From RBG-13-51-18 sp050014095 (lineage in GTDB: Bacteria > Chloroflexota > Dehalococcoidia > Dehalococcoidales > RBG-16-60-22), in NCBI GenBank assembly GCA_050014095.1, contig JBEKDZ010000003.1, positions 124,001 to 188,000 of the forward strand: a stretch of 64,000 bases of DNA, read 5' to 3'. Each line of letters starts with the position of its first letter. Position 1 is the first letter of the stretch. This document shows positions 57,693 through 64,000 of this stretch, piece by piece. Position numbers and translations under genes: made by a program. Below the pieces are notes generated by a model. It searched no databases. It was not told the origin of the DNA and saw only the letters and a list, made by a program, of their open reading frames with translations.

Positions 57693-59128
57693 GCTACTAT
57701 TTCCAAATCCTTCCCGTCCGATAGCCCCAACGCTCGTATCAGGGCTCTGCCTTTATCCAGCGTCTCGATGTACTCCGCCTCCGGCTCCGAGTCGTAAACT
57801 ATCGCCCCACCCACCTGAAAATAGGCTCGGCCGTCCTTGACGATAAACGTGCGTATCACGATGTTCAAGTCCATGTCCCCGCCAAAGCTCAAGTAGCCCA
57901 GCGACCCCGTATAAACGCCGCGGCGGGTCGGCTCCAGCTCATCGATTATTTCCATCGCCCGTACCTTGGGCGCGCCGGTAATCGACCCGCCGGGGAAGGT
58001 GGCTTTAAGCAAGTCGACGACGCTTTTCCCCTCTTGCAGTTGCCCCACTACCGTCGAGGTCAGGTGAAACACCGTCGGATAGGTCTCCAGTATCGCCAGC
58101 TCTTTAACCTTCACCGTGCCGTAGCGGCAGACACGTCCGATATCGTTCCTCTCCAGGTCGACAATCATAATATTTTCCGCACGGTCTTTAATGCTTTTCT
58201 TTAAACTTTCTGCCAGCGCTTTGTCTTCTTCTGGCGTCTTGCCGCGGGGCTTGGTGCCTTTAATCGGTCGTGTTTCTACCCAGTCCCCCTGCACCTTTAA
58301 AAACCTTTCCGGCGAAGCCCCCACGATGTTCACGCCGTTGAAATTAAAATAGTTAGCGAAAGGCGCTGGATTGATTTTCCGCAGGCGCTTATAAAGCTCA
58401 TAAGGTGTAATATTTATGTCAACTTCTAATCGCTGTGAGAGATTCACCTGAAAGATATCGCCGGCGCAAATATATTCGCGGGCTTTAGCCACCGCCTCCA
58501 GGTAGCCTGCATGAGAAAAATTGGCTTTTAACTTTTTACCTTTTACCACGGAAGTCTCTTTTGTGATGGATGGCGGCGGCGCCAGCATAACCATATTTCT
58601 TAATTCGTCGAGTCTCGCTTTCGCATGGCGTTTTCTCTTTTCTTCCTCCAACTCCGGAAAGCCGGTGGAGACTAAATAGGTCTTATGCTCCTGATGGTCG
58701 TAAGCCACGATGGCGTCGTAAAATCCCAGGTAGCACTCGGGTAGATTTAAATCATCAATAGCTTTTTGCGGCAGCTTTTCGATGAAATGACAGAGGTCGT
58801 AGCTGAAATACCCCACCGCCCCGCCTATAAAAGGTACCGGTGCCCGGCTGCCGTCGATAGTATAAGTTTTAAGCAGCTCACCGACTGTATCGAAAGGGTT
58901 GCCCAGCCTTTTTTCCTCCACCCCTCCTTTGATTAGCGTTATCTCATCGCCACGGCTGCGTATAACCAGAAATGGGTCGCTCCCGATGAAAGAATAGCGT
59001 CCCAGCTTTTGCGGGTCCATGCCGCTATCCAGAAAAAAGCTGAAAGGCCGCGGCGCGAATGCCTCGAAGCACCAGGTGGCATCGGGCGCCATGTGAATTT
59101 CTTCAATAACTGGATATCGCTTTGTCAT
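57689..59128 (-). CDS. pabB: Aminodeoxychorismate synthase component I (PabB/TrpE family)
   Basis: 479 residues. The N-terminal TrpE-type part shows FLDSGMDPQKLGRYSFIGSDP and FIGGAVGYFSYDLCHF. The chorismate-binding half has YICAGDIFQVNLSQRL, NIVGASPERFL, TRPIKGTKPRGKT, ENIMIVDLERNDIGRVC and ATFPGGSITGAPKVRAMEII. It aminates chorismate using ammonia from PabA. The PIKGT motif (Lys nucleophile) is typical of PabB, whereas TrpE has PIAGT, so the PabB assignment has direct support. Its stop overlaps the pabA start by four bases. Confidence 0.93.
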   Translation of the reverse strand: MTKRYPVIEEIHMAPDATWCFEAFAPRPFSFFLDSGMDPQKLGRYSFIGSDPFLVIRSRGDEITLIKGGVEEKRLGNPFDTVGELLKTYTIDGSRAPVPFIGGAVGYFSYDLCHFIEKLPQKAIDDLNLPECYLGFYDAIVAYDHQEHKTYLVSTGFPELEEEKRKRHAKARLDELRNMVMLAPPPSITKETSVVKGKKLKANFSHAGYLEAVAKAREYICAGDIFQVNLSQRLEVDINITPYELYKRLRKINPAPFANYFNFNGVNIVGASPERFLKVQGDWVETRPIKGTKPRGKTPEEDKALAESLKKSIKDRAENIMIVDLERNDIGRVCRYGTVKVKELAILETYPTVFHLTSTVVGQLQEGKSVVDLLKATFPGGSITGAPKVRAMEIIDELEPTRRGVYTGSLGYLSFGGDMDLNIVIRTFIVKDGRAYFQVGGAIVYDSEPEAEYIETLDKGRALIRALGLSDGKDLEIVA

Positions 59129-59239
59129 TTTGGTCTAACCGTGTCTTTAATACTAATAACTAAATTATATACTGTAGACGCCTGCTTTATGAAGTAGGAT
59201 TTCTTTTACCACTACAGCGCATGGTATAATCGTTGGCGT

Positions 59240-59836
59240 ATGGATGAGACAAAACGCGACCAGCCGGAGAAAAAGGGGATGTGGGGCTGGATTAGAAGGA
59301 ACATTATCTCTCTGGCCGGTTTGCTCGTGGTTATTATCATTACGGGCGGAATATTTTACTTCTATAAGCAGTATCCTGACAAAATTGACGAATTAAAGAC
59401 CTATGGTTATCTGGGAGCTTTTGTTATCAGCATCATCTTGAACGCCACTATTATCTTACCAGTTGGCAACATGGCGATACTAATGGCTATTGGAGCTACG
59501 ATGCCGTCACCTGTAATTGTCGGGCTGGTCGGTGGTTTGGGGGCGGCTATCGGTGAATTGACCGGTTATATTGCCGGGCGCAGCGGACGTGACCTAGTCG
59601 CAAAGAGCAAGATGTTTAATAGGGTTGAGAGTTGGGTGCGCAAGTGGGGTATGTTGCCTATATTCATCTTTTCTATGGTGCCTTTTTTCTTTGACCTGGT
59701 TGGTATTGCCGCCGGCGCCCTTCGCATTCCCTTGTGGAAATTCTTTGTCCCCTGTTGGCTGGGCAGAACGATATTGTATGTAGTGATGGTTAGCATCGCT
59801 TCGCTTGGATTAAAACTGTTGCCCTGGTTCGGTTAA
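59240..59836 (+). CDS. VTT-domain (SNARE-associated/DedA-like) membrane protein
   Basis: 198 residues. A short charged N-terminus is followed by four to five membrane helices. The VTT/DedA pattern is seen as LNATIILPVGNMAILMAIGA, GAAIGELTGYIAGRSGRD, and the late SMVPFFFDLVGIAAGALRIPL with WKFFVPCWLGRTILY. Related proteins scramble or transport lipid carriers. The ATG has no strong ribosome site. The last four bases overlap the convergent MFS gene. Specific substrate is unknown. Confidence 0.85.
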   Translation: MDETKRDQPEKKGMWGWIRRNIISLAGLLVVIIITGGIFYFYKQYPDKIDELKTYGYLGAFVISIILNATIILPVGNMAILMAIGATMPSPVIVGLVGGLGAAIGELTGYIAGRSGRDLVAKSKMFNRVESWVRKWGMLPIFIFSMVPFFFDLVGIAAGALRIPLWKFFVPCWLGRTILYVVMVSIASLGLKLLPWFG

Positions 59837-61086
59837 GCGCGCCGCCTAACCCCGAAAACCAGCGCCCCACCGGCGATAAAATAGACGATACACATTATCA
59901 GCATAAAGTTATAGCCGCTTAAAGCGCTGCGGCTATTAAAGAAATCGATAGCCGGGCCAATAACGCGCGCCAAGGCGGCGCCTCCAGCCGTTGCCATATT
60001 AGCGATACCCAGATAGCGTGCCTCTTCGTTTTTCGTTGCGAAATCAACAGCCAGCGCCCAGTTAGTGCTATCGAAAATCCCCTTCGCCACGCCGATGATG
60101 CCGGCTGCCCAGAGAATTGTGTTATATTCGTGATACAGGGCAATCACAGCAATGCCTAAAGCGCCTAGCACACCGGAAATAGCCGTGAGCAGCTTGCGTC
60201 CAATTTTATCGGATAGATAGCCGGCAGGCCAGACCACTACTAACATACCACCAGCCGCGATGGCAATGAAGTTTGAAGTTGCCGCAGATGGATCAGCCAC
60301 ACCAACGACATCCTGTAGATAGTAAAATGCGAACTGCTGAATCGTAGTAAACGCCATATAGAAAAGCAGGCGTGAAACAAGAAACCAGATAAAGTTATGG
60401 TTTTTCCAGGCATCCGTTTTAATAACACTAGATATCGCTGCCAGCGGGGACACTCTCTGCTTAACGACAGGCACCGCAGGTTCACGGACAAACAACACTG
60501 TGGCAAGCATCGTAACCAGCAGGACAAATCCCAGCGCGCCCAGTACGACCCATAGTCCCCCGATGCCGCTCTCTTTAGTATAGCAATAGCCGGCAATAAG
60601 GACGAAAGTCACACCGCCGGCTAGCTCAAAGAGGCTTTTAACCCCGGAAGCCACGCCGCGTTTATCCGGCGGCGCCAATTCCGGAACAAATGCCTGGTAG
60701 GGTCCCTGGGCCGTATTGGCGGTGACCTGCAACAGACAGTAGACGATGAAGATGGCGGCAAAGGTGCCGGCTAGAGCGATGCCGGGGAGTAGCAATATGG
60801 CGATAATAATACCCCAAAGTATATAGGGTCGGCGGCGCCCCCATTTAAAGCTGGAACGGTCGCTAACAGCGCCGGCGATAGGCTGAACGAACATCGCCAG
60901 TAAAAGTCCGCAAAGCGTGAGGATGCCGAGGTAGGTATTTTTCTGCGCTTCCGGCACAAAGTCCAGCAGACGCTGTGGTAGAATAACGCCGTGCAGGCTT
61001 TGCCAGAGGGCGGTAGTGGCAAAACCCAAAACGGTTATTTTAACGTAATCCCAGCGGCGGAATGAAGCGGTGTTAATATTCGGCAT
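59833..61086 (-). CDS. MFS transporter, SLC45/GPH-like (12 TM)
   Basis: 417 residues with 12 hydrophobic helices. The motif VQPIAGAVSDRSSFKWGRRRPYIL in loop 2-3 and WPAGYLSDKIGRKLLTAISG in the second half are typical of sugar-type SLC45/GPH carriers and related MFS. A further landmark is ALAVDFATKNEEARYLGIAN. Cargo is not evident. It diverges from purF and overlaps the convergent VTT gene by four bases. Confidence 0.85.
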   Translation of the reverse strand: MPNINTASFRRWDYVKITVLGFATTALWQSLHGVILPQRLLDFVPEAQKNTYLGILTLCGLLLAMFVQPIAGAVSDRSSFKWGRRRPYILWGIIIAILLLPGIALAGTFAAIFIVYCLLQVTANTAQGPYQAFVPELAPPDKRGVASGVKSLFELAGGVTFVLIAGYCYTKESGIGGLWVVLGALGFVLLVTMLATVLFVREPAVPVVKQRVSPLAAISSVIKTDAWKNHNFIWFLVSRLLFYMAFTTIQQFAFYYLQDVVGVADPSAATSNFIAIAAGGMLVVVWPAGYLSDKIGRKLLTAISGVLGALGIAVIALYHEYNTILWAAGIIGVAKGIFDSTNWALAVDFATKNEEARYLGIANMATAGGAALARVIGPAIDFFNSRSALSGYNFMLIMCIVYFIAGGALVFGVRRRA

Positions 61087-61142
61087 AGTTGTTGTTGATA
61101 AAAAGCATAGCAGAGCGGGGGATAAGAGGCAAGCAAGTAAAA

Positions 61143-61172
61143 TTGACCTTCAGCCTAGCTTTGAGCTATAAT
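61143..61172 (+). promoter_or_regulatory. Promoter of purF
   Basis: TTGACC (61143-61148), an 18-base spacer and TATAAT (61167-61172). Confidence 0.7.
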
Positions 61173-61218
61173 TTAAATAGGGACTAAGTCAAGACAATCA
61201 AAAAGGCAGAGGTAAATC

Positions 61219-62646
61219 TTGCACGAGTCTTGCGGTGTGTTTGGCGTTTATTCCCCAAAAGAGGATGTAGCTCGCCTTACCTTTTTCGCCCTTTTCGCCC
61301 TCCAGCACCGAGGTCAAGAAAGCGCCGGCATCGCCACTGCCGATGGTAAAAAAATCCGTGTCTTTACCGGTATGGGGCGGGTATCCAGCGTCTTCACCGA
61401 AGAATCCTTGAAAACCCTCCCTGGCTATATTGCTATAGGCCATAACCGCTATTCAACCTCCGGCTCCAGCCGCGCCGCTAATGCTCAACCGATACTCGTC
61501 GGCAACGATAGCTATACCATAGCCATCGCTCATAACGGCAACCTCGTTAATACCACCTACCTTTATCAAGAGCTAATCGGGCAAGGCTACAGTTTCCATG
61601 GCTCTACCGATAGTGAAGTTATTGCCAACTTAATAATATCTTCTTCTGGAAAGACTTTGCTGGAGAAAATCAAGTACGCGATGCGTCGACTTCAGGGAGC
61701 ATATTCTTTAGTTATCCTAACGCCCACCGAACTCTATGCCGTGCGAGACCCGCTAGGGGTACGTCCCCTTTGCCTGGGTAGTGTGGATGGAGGCTGGGCG
61801 ATAGCATCGGAGACCTGCGCGTTAGAACATATCGGCGCTGAGTTCGTCCGTGAAATCAAGCCCGATGAGATATTAAAGATTGACGAAAACGGCCCCCAGA
61901 GTTATTTGGGCGACTCAACAAAACGGGGACTCTGTATCTTTGAGTATATTTACTTTGCCCGTCCGGATAGCGTTATTAACGGAAAACTGCTTTACGCCGC
62001 CCGCCAGGCGATGGGCGCCGGACTGGCGCGTGAGTATCCCATCGATGCCGATATCGTCATGGGCATCCCTGATTCAGCCACCGCCGCGGGTACGGGTTAT
62101 GCCCGCGAATCCGGCATCCCGGTTGTTGAAGGGCTGATTATAAACCGCTATGTCGGACGGACCTTTATTGAGCCCGACCAGCATATGAGGGACCTCGGCG
62201 TAAAAATAAAGTTCAACCCGATGCCACAGGTACTGGACGGCGAAAGAGTCGTTGTTGTTGATGACACCATTGTACGGGGAACGACCACTCCCAGTGTAGT
62301 AAGACTGCTGCGTAAAGCGGGGGCTAAAGAGGTTCACATGCGTATCTGCGCTCCGCCGATAAAGTACCCCTGCTTTTTCGGCGTGGATATGGCCACACGG
62401 CGGGAGCTGATTGCCGCGCAGAAAAGCATACCGGAAATCTGCGAGTTCATCGGTGCCGATTCGCTAGGATATTTAAGTATCGAAGGACTGATAAAAGCCG
62501 TCGGCCTGCCGAAGGAAAATTTCTGCCTGGCCTGTTTCACCGGCGAGTATCCGATACCGGTGCAGCTGGAAATGGATAAGCTGGCGTTAGAAACTATGGG
62601 GGCGGGGCAGCCAATCGAAGCCTGCGACGCTATTGACGAAGTATAA
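61219..62646 (+). CDS. purF: Amidophosphoribosyltransferase (PurF), Fe-S type
   Basis: 475 residues from a TTG after AGAGGTAAATC. The N-terminus MHESCGVFGVY supplies the nucleophile Cys5 after removal of a short propeptide. LQHRGQESAGIAT, GHNRYSTSG and HNGNLVN mark the glutaminase. VVVVDDTIVRGTTTPSVVRL is the PRPP site. Cysteines matching the 4Fe-4S ligands of the Bacillus enzyme are present: GLCIFEY, KYPCFFG and NFCLACFTGEYP. It makes phosphoribosylamine, the first step of purine synthesis. The Fe-S cluster makes the enzyme oxygen-sensitive. Confidence 0.96.
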   Translation: MHESCGVFGVYSPKEDVARLTFFALFALQHRGQESAGIATADGKKIRVFTGMGRVSSVFTEESLKTLPGYIAIGHNRYSTSGSSRAANAQPILVGNDSYTIAIAHNGNLVNTTYLYQELIGQGYSFHGSTDSEVIANLIISSSGKTLLEKIKYAMRRLQGAYSLVILTPTELYAVRDPLGVRPLCLGSVDGGWAIASETCALEHIGAEFVREIKPDEILKIDENGPQSYLGDSTKRGLCIFEYIYFARPDSVINGKLLYAARQAMGAGLAREYPIDADIVMGIPDSATAAGTGYARESGIPVVEGLIINRYVGRTFIEPDQHMRDLGVKIKFNPMPQVLDGERVVVVDDTIVRGTTTPSVVRLLRKAGAKEVHMRICAPPIKYPCFFGVDMATRRELIAAQKSIPEICEFIGADSLGYLSIEGLIKAVGLPKENFCLACFTGEYPIPVQLEMDKLALETMGAGQPIEACDAIDEV

Positions 62647-62699
62647 CCATAAAAACAGGCTCTTTCTCTAGTTTTTTCAGCTTTTAATTTTACAACCTA

Positions 62700-62742
62700 T
62701 TGACACGGGCTTAATTTTCCTATATAGTTAGAACAGGTGTTC
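62700..62742 (+). promoter_or_regulatory. lexA promoter with SOS box
   Basis: TTGACA (62700-62705), 17 bases, TATAGT (62723-62728). The box AGAACAGGTGTTCT (62730-62743) directly follows. It has the GAAC-N4-GTTC form bound by Bacillus-type LexA, so LexA would block its own transcription. Confidence 0.88.
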
Positions 62743-62773
62743 TTTATATCTCCAAATGACTCTAGGAGAGAAT

Positions 62774-63415
62774 GTGAAAAAGCTATCCGATAAACAGCGC
62801 CGTATCATCAGATATATTGACCGCTTTCTTTCCGAGAAAGGCTATCCACCCTCCATACGTGATATTCAAAGGGGATGTGATATTAGCTCGACATCGGTGG
62901 TAGATTACAATTTAAACATACTTGAAAGCCGGGGCTATATTGACCGCCACGCTGATGTTTCACGTGGCATCAGGCTGCTTACAAAAACAACAGCATCAGA
63001 AAAGATGGTGGCTGTGCCGGTTATCGGTATGATCGCTGCCGGCAAGCCGATACCCGTGCCAACACCCGATACCTGGGATATCGCGGCAGTATCAGAAACC
63101 ATGGGTATGCCCGCTGAGCTTACGCAGGGTAAAGAGGATATTTATGCCTTGCGCGTTAAGGGCACGTCTATGGTGGATGCCTTGATAAACGACGGTGATA
63201 TTATCCTGATGCAGTACGTTAGCGCCGTAGAAAACGGGCAGATGGCGGCAGTATGGTTAAAATCGGAAAAAGAGGTCACCCTAAAAAAGGTATATGTAGA
63301 GCCCGATAAAATCCGTCTCCAACCCGCCAATAGCCAGATGCTGCCGTTTTACACCCAGCCGGATAATATCGAAATTCAGGGTAGAGTCATTGCGGTTATC
63401 AGACAAATGGGTTGA
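62774..63415 (+). CDS. lexA: LexA repressor
   Basis: 213 residues from GTG 62774, chosen because AGGAGAGAAT precedes it and because it gives the usual LexA opening KKLSDKQRRIIRYI; an ATG six codons earlier is the alternative. The winged helix (1-70) has GYPPSIRDIQRGCDISSTS. The self-cleavage site is Ala-Gly in GMIAAGKPIP. The catalytic serine is in KGTSMVDALINDGD and the lysine in EVTLKKVYVE. RecA-bound single-stranded DNA triggers cleavage and the SOS response. The SOS box in its own promoter confirms autoregulation. Confidence 0.95.
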   Translation: MKKLSDKQRRIIRYIDRFLSEKGYPPSIRDIQRGCDISSTSVVDYNLNILESRGYIDRHADVSRGIRLLTKTTASEKMVAVPVIGMIAAGKPIPVPTPDTWDIAAVSETMGMPAELTQGKEDIYALRVKGTSMVDALINDGDIILMQYVSAVENGQMAAVWLKSEKEVTLKKVYVEPDKIRLQPANSQMLPFYTQPDNIEIQGRVIAVIRQMG

Positions 63416-63423
63416 AGTTCTTC

Positions 63424-63523
63424 TGTCATTGCGAGGAGTCCCGATGTAATCGGGACGACGCGGCAATCTCTATAATTATTTTAAGTCTATCATAGGGATT
63501 GCCACGCTCTGCTTGCAATGACA
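63424..63523. repeat. MITE-like dispersed repeat between lexA and ilvE
   Basis: The ends are inverted: TGTCATTGC (63424-63432) and GCAATGACA (63515-63523). Inside lies the hairpin GTCCCGATGTAATCGGGAC and a second inverted pair, GCGGCAATCTC versus GGGATTGCCACGC. About 100 bp, no coding capacity. Confidence 0.7.
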
Positions 63524-63530
63524 ATAGACG

Positions 63531-64000
63531 CTATTTCTTATAGACCGGCGTGCACCACTTCATGTATTTAGGGTGGTTGCCGCGAATGACCCTGGCGTAG
63601 ATTTCCTGCAGTTTAGCCGTAATCGGCCCTATTTCGCCATTGGCTATCTTACGATGGTCTATCTCCGCCACCGGCGTCACATGGGCAGCGGTGCCGGTAA
63701 GAAAACACTCATCAGCCAAATAAAGTTCACTGCGGTCGATTGACCGGTGAATCGTCGGTATTCCCAGCTCTTTCTCTGCCAGCTCGATTACCGTATTTCT
63801 CGTAATACCCTTGAGGATATTATCGGTGGTGGCGGGTGTAATCAGCTTGCCGTCCATCACGAGGAAGATGTTCTCTCCGCTGCCTTCGGAGACATGGCCA
63901 TCTGGCGCCAGCACGATGGCTTCGTCATAGCCATTCTGGATAGCTTCGGTTTTTGCTAGAGCGTTATTGATATAGATACCGGTAGCTTTAATCTGGGGTG
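63531..64000 (-). CDS. ilvE: Branched-chain amino acid aminotransferase, 5'-partial
   Basis: The visible 155 residues run from the window edge. They read GIYINNALAKTEAIQNGYDE, AIVLAPDGHVSEGSGENIF, ITRNTVIELAEKELGIP and EIYARVIRGNHPKY. This is the C-terminal two thirds of class IV branched-chain aminotransferases (about 300 residues), with the EGSGENIF phosphate-binding loop and CFLTGTAAHVTPV. It transfers amino groups to branched 2-oxoacids in the last step of Val, Leu and Ile synthesis. The start lies beyond position 64000. Confidence 0.92.
   Translation of the reverse strand, partial: PQIKATGIYINNALAKTEAIQNGYDEAIVLAPDGHVSEGSGENIFLVMDGKLITPATTDNILKGITRNTVIELAEKELGIPTIHRSIDRSELYLADECFLTGTAAHVTPVAEIDHRKIANGEIGPITAKLQEIYARVIRGNHPKYMKWCTPVYKK

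Noticed and set aside
57689..59128. Assignment as anthranilate synthase TrpE
   Set aside because: The PIKGT motif and the neighbouring lyase gene favour PabB, and no trp genes are present.

Overview
The window looks like chromosomal DNA of an anaerobic bacterium of the Chloroflexota, most likely class Dehalococcoidia. This is an inference from gene content and style, not a database result. It rests on flavin/Fe-S diaphorase subunits, a DsrC/DsrK/DsrM-type thiol-redox cluster, DUF134, DUF951 and DUF5679 proteins, a type III CoA-transferase, paired cupins, many MFS exporters and a type I-E-like CRISPR repeat. Genes are dense, sit on both strands, and are often translationally coupled. Short palindromic intergenic repeats are scattered between them.

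Layout. 1-1.8 kb: end of a NuoF-like/HoxU-like diaphorase operon. 2.3-3.5 kb: a DUF134 regulator with a perfect palindromic operator, a zinc-ribbon protein and a decayed DUF4213-like gene. 3.5-6.8 kb: three GH130 glycoside-phosphorylase modules in two coupled genes, one carrying a DUF5679 zinc ribbon and a lysine-rich tail. 7.0-9.1 kb: an Hsp20 pseudogene and two cupin genes. 9.3-13.2 kb: a CoA-transferase and a copper ATPase with a YHS-domain gene. 13.4-16.1 kb: a secreted protein and a two-component system. 16.1-19.7 kb: a DsrC, DsrK, DsrM and C_GCAxxG_C_C redox operon without DsrAB. 19.9-26.5 kb: a drug exporter, a chagasin-like lipoprotein, MutS2 next to a Vms1/VLRF1-like release factor, a sirtuin, and a zinc-ribbon gene under a CIRCE-like operator. 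26.7-37.3 kb: a steroid-reductase-like/SDR pair, two MFS carriers, YjbQ, FmdB, GlyRS, a HAD-GNAT-HAD operon and SbcD. 37.5-38.0 kb: a PadR regulator.

From 38.05 to 43.34 kb lies a small integrated islet. It is bounded by an intact tRNA-Thr(CGT) gene and a 54-bp copy of that gene's 3' end. It carries an orphan CRISPR repeat, an IS3 transposase tail, a duplicated single-chain MarR regulator, a surface protein with a possible cobalamin-carrier-like domain, and a BacA/SbmA-type ABC transporter. After it come a peptide ABC transporter (binding protein and dppBCDF) with structured leaders, and a CheY-like regulator. Housekeeping genes follow: pyrF, pfk, fba, argC, a pabBAC folate cluster, purF, lexA under a clear SOS box, and the end of ilvE.

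Likely joint functions are these. MutS2 and VLRF1 could form a ribosome-rescue pair. DsrMK and DsrC could move electrons between quinone and protein thiols. A near-identical operator links the PadR gene to the distant EmrB-type exporter. PFK and aldolase form a glycolytic operon. The surface protein and BacA-like importer of the islet could take up a cofactor such as cobamide.
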